Shown piece after piece: positions 60,867 to 64,000 of a DNA stretch of 64,000 nt; position 1 is the stretch's first letter, and each line of letters opens with the position of its first letter. The position numbers and the translations under genes were made by a program. The notes beneath the pieces were generated by a model. The model did not search any database. It had not been told where the DNA came from and worked only from the letters and a program-made list of their open reading frames with translations. Origin of the DNA: Flavobacteriales bacterium (GTDB lineage: Bacteria > Bacteroidota > Bacteroidia > Flavobacteriales_F > PHOS-HE28); the NCBI GenBank assembly GCA_016719225.1, contig JADKAN010000002.1, positions 992,001 through 1,056,000 on the forward strand, in the 5' to 3' direction.

Positions 60867-61412
60867 TTAGGAGCGCACCTTCCACTCTTCCATCAACACC
60901 GCCCAATCCCAAAGGCAGAAGGCCATCAGCTTGTTCACCCGCGCCAGAACGATGGGGTTGGGTGCTTTTTGCTGGCGGAAGTAAGGATCCTGTAACGAGA
61001 TCAGGTCGTACTTGTGGAAGATGGCCTTGCTCATCGCAAGGACGGTGTTCTTACTGGGATGGTTGATGCGGGACATGAAGCTCTGCAGCGAGCTGGTCCC
61101 CGTTTCCAGCTCCGCTGCACTGGAATCCATGAGCGGTGCGAACTTGGAGAACGCATGTTGGGCCAAGCGGTGATCAGTACCGGGAGGAAGATGTTTGGGT
61201 GCCTCGATCAGGTTTCCTGCGAAAACGATCTGTGCGAAAAGCTCATCGTCCCCGGGACCGAAAACGGGCTTGCTCACGAATTCAGGTGATTCACGCAATT
61301 CTTCCACGACCAATGGATAACCTTGCTCGGTGAGGCGCAGTACGGCATTCACGAACACGTTCGCGAGCTTGTCCTCAGTGATCCTCTTTTTCCCGAACAA
61401 TGCGCCGATCAT
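60867..61412 (-). CDS. Conserved hypothetical cytosolic protein
   Basis: The 181-residue protein begins MIGALFGKKRITEDKLANVF and is helical, without a signal or membrane helix. Segments such as AVLRLTEQGYPLVVEELRES and IFHKYDLISLQDPYFRQQKA, ending WDWAVLMEEWKVRS, look strongly coding. I recall similar short proteins next to purB in Bacteroidota but know no function. It is convergent with lhgO and lies 77 bp after purB on the same strand. No motif suggests an activity. Confidence 0.65.
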   Translation of the reverse strand: MIGALFGKKRITEDKLANVFVNAVLRLTEQGYPLVVEELRESPEFVSKPVFGPGDDELFAQIVFAGNLIEAPKHLPPGTDHRLAQHAFSKFAPLMDSSAAELETGTSSLQSFMSRINHPSKNTVLAMSKAIFHKYDLISLQDPYFRQQKAPNPIVLARVNKLMAFCLWDWAVLMEEWKVRS

Positions 61413-61489
61413 GCCGTCATTTTTCTGGATGCGAACTTACTGAATGGCAATTGAAAGATAGGTTTTAACCCCTTTCCTTTTCAACACGG

Positions 61490-62881
61490 TTATTCACTCT
61501 TTATGGGCCGTCCACTCTGGCGCGTATCCGGAAGAAGGTCCACCCCGGTATAGGTGGATGGGGATAATGCGCGGAGCTGCTCCTTCACGGCGTCTTCCAC
61601 CTCCAGTGTTTCTATGAAAGCCGCGATCTCGGCCTTTCCGATACGGTCTTTTCCCCGGGTCAATTGTTTCAGACGCTCGTAGGGCTCAGGGAATCCGGCA
61701 CGGCGGAGTATGGTCTGGATCCCTTCAGCGACCACCGGCCACTGTGCTTCGAGGTCACGCGCCAAGGCATCCTCGTTCAGCAGCAGCTTGCCAAGTCCCT
61801 TCGCGATGGAGGTCACCGCGATATGGGTGTGGGCCATTGGCACGCCGATGTTCCGGGTCACGGTGCTGTCCGTAAGATCACGCTGCAGTCGGCTAATGGG
61901 TAGTTTCTCCGCAAGGTGGACCAACAGCGCATTGGCGATCCCCAAATTCCCTTCGGCATTCTCGAAATCAATGGGGTTCACCTTGTGCGGCATCGCACTG
62001 GATCCCACTTCACCCGGCTTAACACGCTGCCGGAAATAGTCCATTGACACATAGGCCCACAGATCACGGCAGAGGTCGATGAGGATGGTGTTGATGCGCC
62101 GCATGCCGTCAAACAGCGCGGCCATATTGTCGTAATGCTCGATCTGCGTGGTGAAACGCTGGCGCCCGAGGCCGAGCTTATTGCTGGTGAACCGGTCGGC
62201 GATCGCGGGCCAGTCCAATTCGGGATAGGCCGCCAAGTGAGCGTTGAAATTACCGGTGGCACCACCGAATTTGCACGTGAACGGCACTTGGTCAAGTAGC
62301 TCGAGTTGGCGTGTCAGGCGTTCGCAGAACACTTCAAGCTCTTTGCCCAAACGCGTGGGCGACGCAGGCTGGCCATGGGTGCGGGCCAGCATGGGCACGT
62401 GCGCCCATTGGATCGCCAAGGTGTGCAGTTCATCCCGCAGCCTGTTAATAACGGGCACATAGTGTTGCTGCGTGAAATCGCGCAGCAACAGGGGGATGGC
62501 CGTGTTGTTGATGTCTTGCGAGGTGAGTCCGAAATGGACGAATTCCTTCTGCGCACCGAGCCCGCATTCTTCCAAGCGATCCTTCAGCCAATATTCCACG
62601 GCTTTCACATCGTGGTTCGTGGTGGCCTCGATCTGCTTTATGCTCATCGCATCCGCCAAGGAAAGGTCCTGTACGCGCTTTTCCAGCGGTGCCAATTTGG
62701 ACAGGTCCGCACCGGCGAGTTGCGGCAACGGCAATTCACAAAGAAAACTGAACCAATGAAGTTCCACTACCAGCCGGTAGCGCACCAAAGCCAATTCGGA
62801 AAACCAAGTGGACAGTGGGGCCGTTTGTGATCGATAACGGCCGTCGATGGGTGAAATAGCATTGAGCGGATGCGGCTCCAT
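61490..62881 (-). CDS. purB: Adenylosuccinate lyase
   Basis: The 463-residue enzyme cleaves SAICAR and adenylosuccinate in purine synthesis. MEPHPLNAISPIDGRYRSQT is the standard E. coli-type PurB start, HFGLTSQDINNTAIPLLLRD has the catalytic region, and GSSAMPHKVNPIDFENAEGN is the signature loop with the general base Ser. The longer reading to 62902 adds MPPTFAD and would read through a TACTTTTG element (62887-62894) 5 nt upstream of the ATG at 62881. I therefore chose the shorter start. Confidence 0.95.
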   Translation of the reverse strand: MEPHPLNAISPIDGRYRSQTAPLSTWFSELALVRYRLVVELHWFSFLCELPLPQLAGADLSKLAPLEKRVQDLSLADAMSIKQIEATTNHDVKAVEYWLKDRLEECGLGAQKEFVHFGLTSQDINNTAIPLLLRDFTQQHYVPVINRLRDELHTLAIQWAHVPMLARTHGQPASPTRLGKELEVFCERLTRQLELLDQVPFTCKFGGATGNFNAHLAAYPELDWPAIADRFTSNKLGLGRQRFTTQIEHYDNMAALFDGMRRINTILIDLCRDLWAYVSMDYFRQRVKPGEVGSSAMPHKVNPIDFENAEGNLGIANALLVHLAEKLPISRLQRDLTDSTVTRNIGVPMAHTHIAVTSIAKGLGKLLLNEDALARDLEAQWPVVAEGIQTILRRAGFPEPYERLKQLTRGKDRIGKAEIAAFIETLEVEDAVKEQLRALSPSTYTGVDLLPDTRQSGRPIKSE

Positions 62882-62886
62882 GTCGG

Positions 62887-62894
62887 CAAAAGTA
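62887..62894 (-). promoter_or_regulatory. -7 element directly upstream of purB
   Basis: On the minus strand it reads TACTTTTG, an exact TAnnTTTG, ending 5 nt before the purB ATG at 62881. Transcription would start about at the ATG. Confidence 0.5.
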
Positions 62895-62982
62895 GGTGGC
62901 ATGGCCCAGGCTTCGGGTCGGCTGGACCAGAGGTTGGTGTTGCACAGCGGTCCGGCACGGTATTCGCGTCCCGGTGTTCAGT

Positions 62983-62990
62983 TACTTTAG
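62983..62990 (+). promoter_or_regulatory. -7-like element of the DUF6438 gene
   Basis: TACTTTAG is one change from TAnnTTTG and ends 5 nt before the start codon at 62996. Confidence 0.3.
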
Positions 62991-62995
62991 CACCC

Positions 62996-63595
62996 ATGCG
63001 ACACGCCTTCTCCACACTTGCCTTTCTCACAGTTGTCCTCGGCAGTGCCTGCCATTGCGCGAAGAATGCCGGGACCACGGCTGGGGCTCCAGCTCCTCCA
63101 GCCACGGATGCGGCGGCGGTCGCTGCCGTGCCGGTACCACCCGTACCACCTACCCCGACCGTGAACATGGAAGACCAAGCCGCTGATCAAGCGCTGCGTT
63201 CAGTGGGGGATAGTGTTTATTTCTCCATGCAGCGAACACCCTGCTTCGGTACATGTCCGTCCTACACGCTCACCATCTTAGAGAACGGGACTGCGACTTA
63301 CGTAGGTGGCCGGTTCGCTGCCCGTGAAGGTTCCTACATTGGCAAAGTGGACGCTGAAACCATGGAAAAGCTTTGGCAAATGGCCGAAACGGCCAATTTC
63401 TTTTCCATGAATGAAAAGTATGATGGAAACGCGACGGATCTGCCCAGTACAATTGTCCGGATGCACGCAAAGGGGAAGGACAAGCGGGTGATCGCGCGTC
63501 AGGGAACGCCACAGAGCTTCAGGAACTTCGCAGAATCAGCGGAGGCCTTATTGTCCACAGTGGAGTGGACTTTAGCGTCTGACCAGGATAAATAG
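62996..63595 (+). CDS. DUF6438-domain secreted protein
   Basis: The 199-residue protein starts MRHAFSTLAFLTVVLGSACH, a signal sequence whose Cys could be lipidated, though GSAC is a weak lipobox. A Pro/Ala-rich linker (residues ~30-60) leads to the DUF6438 domain with FSMQRTPCFGTCPSYTLTIL, ENGTATYVGGRF and KVDAETMEKLWQMAETANFF. The CxGxCP motif is characteristic of this uncharacterised family of Bacteroidota surface proteins. It is divergent from purB, with a 114-bp shared upstream region carrying promoter-like elements on each strand. Confidence 0.8.
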   Translation: MRHAFSTLAFLTVVLGSACHCAKNAGTTAGAPAPPATDAAAVAAVPVPPVPPTPTVNMEDQAADQALRSVGDSVYFSMQRTPCFGTCPSYTLTILENGTATYVGGRFAAREGSYIGKVDAETMEKLWQMAETANFFSMNEKYDGNATDLPSTIVRMHAKGKDKRVIARQGTPQSFRNFAESAEALLSTVEWTLASDQDK

Positions 63596-63793
63596 CACAA
63601 CGATCAAGTGTTCGGCGGTACCGTGGAACATCACCCGGACCGCCTGGTTGCCGTTCCCGGTCACTTGCTCCGTAACGCAGATAAGTAGACGATGGCGTGA
63701 AGCTGAAAGGGGTGTTATGCTATCCCTTCCGGCTTATCGCTGGAAGAGCGCCTCATCGGAGAACGCAGCGCTATCTGAGCGCCGAAGGACAGG

Positions 63794-64000
63794 TCAGAGC
63801 AGGTTGACCTGGCTGGCCTCCTTCCGTCGGGGTTCCTTGGGCATGGTGCCGAAGATGTAGTCCCAGAACGGTGTGCTTACGCCGAAAGCACCGTCATCTC
63901 CCACAAAATGATGCAGGTTGTGGTGCTTCCAAATGATTCCGAGGAAATTATGGGGCTGCTTGTAGATATGGATGGCATAGTGCGCTAACAGATAGGTGCT
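63794..64000 (-). CDS. Sterol desaturase / fatty-acid hydroxylase-family protein, C-terminus only
   Basis: I read 68 residues and the stop at 63794-63796; the start lies beyond the window. The visible part contains IIWKHHNLHHFVGDDGAFGV followed by STPFWDYIFGTMPKEPRRKE. The HHNLHH box, a late DDGAFG, and TPFWDxIFGT are diagnostic for the PF04116 di-iron hydroxylase family, which introduces hydroxyl or double bonds into membrane lipids. The substrate cannot be told from this end. Nothing else lies between it and the DUF6438 gene, 198 bp away and convergent. Confidence 0.8.
   Translation of the reverse strand, partial: STYLLAHYAIHIYKQPHNFLGIIWKHHNLHHFVGDDGAFGVSTPFWDYIFGTMPKEPRRKEASQVNLL

Overview
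The window is a GC-rich chromosomal segment of a member of the Bacteroidota, most likely a Flavobacteriales-type bacterium. Three secreted proteins end in type IX secretion (Por) sorting domains, several promoters fit the Bacteroidota TAnnTTTG -7 consensus, Shine-Dalgarno sites are scarce, ccoN and ccoO are fused, the tmRNA tag ends in YALAA, and the beta-oxidation bifunctional enzyme has the FadN domain order. No tRNA, rRNA, CRISPR array, prophage or intact insertion sequence was seen. The placement is inference; only the family features are read from the sequence.

Layout. 1-5.6 kb: small stress or envelope genes (PPOX-family protein cut by the window edge, AI-2E permease, DUF1328 peptide, DUF748 protein, GEVED/T9SS protein, PA2169-family protein). 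5.7-10.8 kb, plus strand: kelch/T9SS protein, O-methyltransferase, threonine aldolase, lipoprotein, HisKA_2 histidine kinase. 10.8-17.2 kb, minus strand: OmpA protein, then the run hpt-adk-obgE-PAP2-crcB-alkaline phosphatase. 17.3-20.3 kb: two coupled outer-membrane/HhH genes. 20.3-21.5 kb: small orphan genes. 21.6-29.0 kb: a MarR-fadN-fadA-fadE beta-oxidation locus in which a ~1.5 kb islet separates fadN from fadA. 29.1-32.5 kb: lipoproteins, a SiaB-family kinase and a saccharopine-dehydrogenase-like enzyme. 32.7-33.1 kb: tmRNA. 33.7-35.2 kb: a GT22-like mannosyltransferase. 35.3-44.1 kb: a complete cbb3 oxidase operon, ccoI-ccoS-ccoNO-ccoQ-ccoP-ccoG-fixH-tauE/safE. 44.4-47.5 kb: NADP-isocitrate dehydrogenase and dnaX. 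47.6-48.8 kb: rpsF-rpsR-rplI. 49-64 kb: CRTAC1-like T9SS protein, threonine/serine exporter, aconitase, two outer-membrane beta-barrels, an OmpA protein, an MFS permease, L-2-hydroxyglutarate oxidase, purB, a DUF6438 protein, and the end of a sterol desaturase-like protein cut by the edge.

The metabolic theme is aerobic or microaerobic chemoheterotrophy. Fatty-acid oxidation (fadNAE), TCA enzymes (acn, icd, L-2-hydroxyglutarate repair) and a high-affinity cbb3 oxidase with its own assembly genes lie in one window. Housekeeping translation, replication and purine-salvage genes surround them.

The least ordinary places are: (i) the islet between fadN and fadA, which holds a truncated KilA-N gene with a 26-bp perfect palindrome, a direct-repeat/hairpin element just after the stop of an AT-richer orphan gene, and a two-frame remnant; (ii) an A10 run in dnaX that carries an A-AAA-AAG heptamer and would end translation two codons later in the -1 frame; and (iii) promoter-like elements placed 3-10 nt before start codons in several genes, which suggests leaderless mRNAs.
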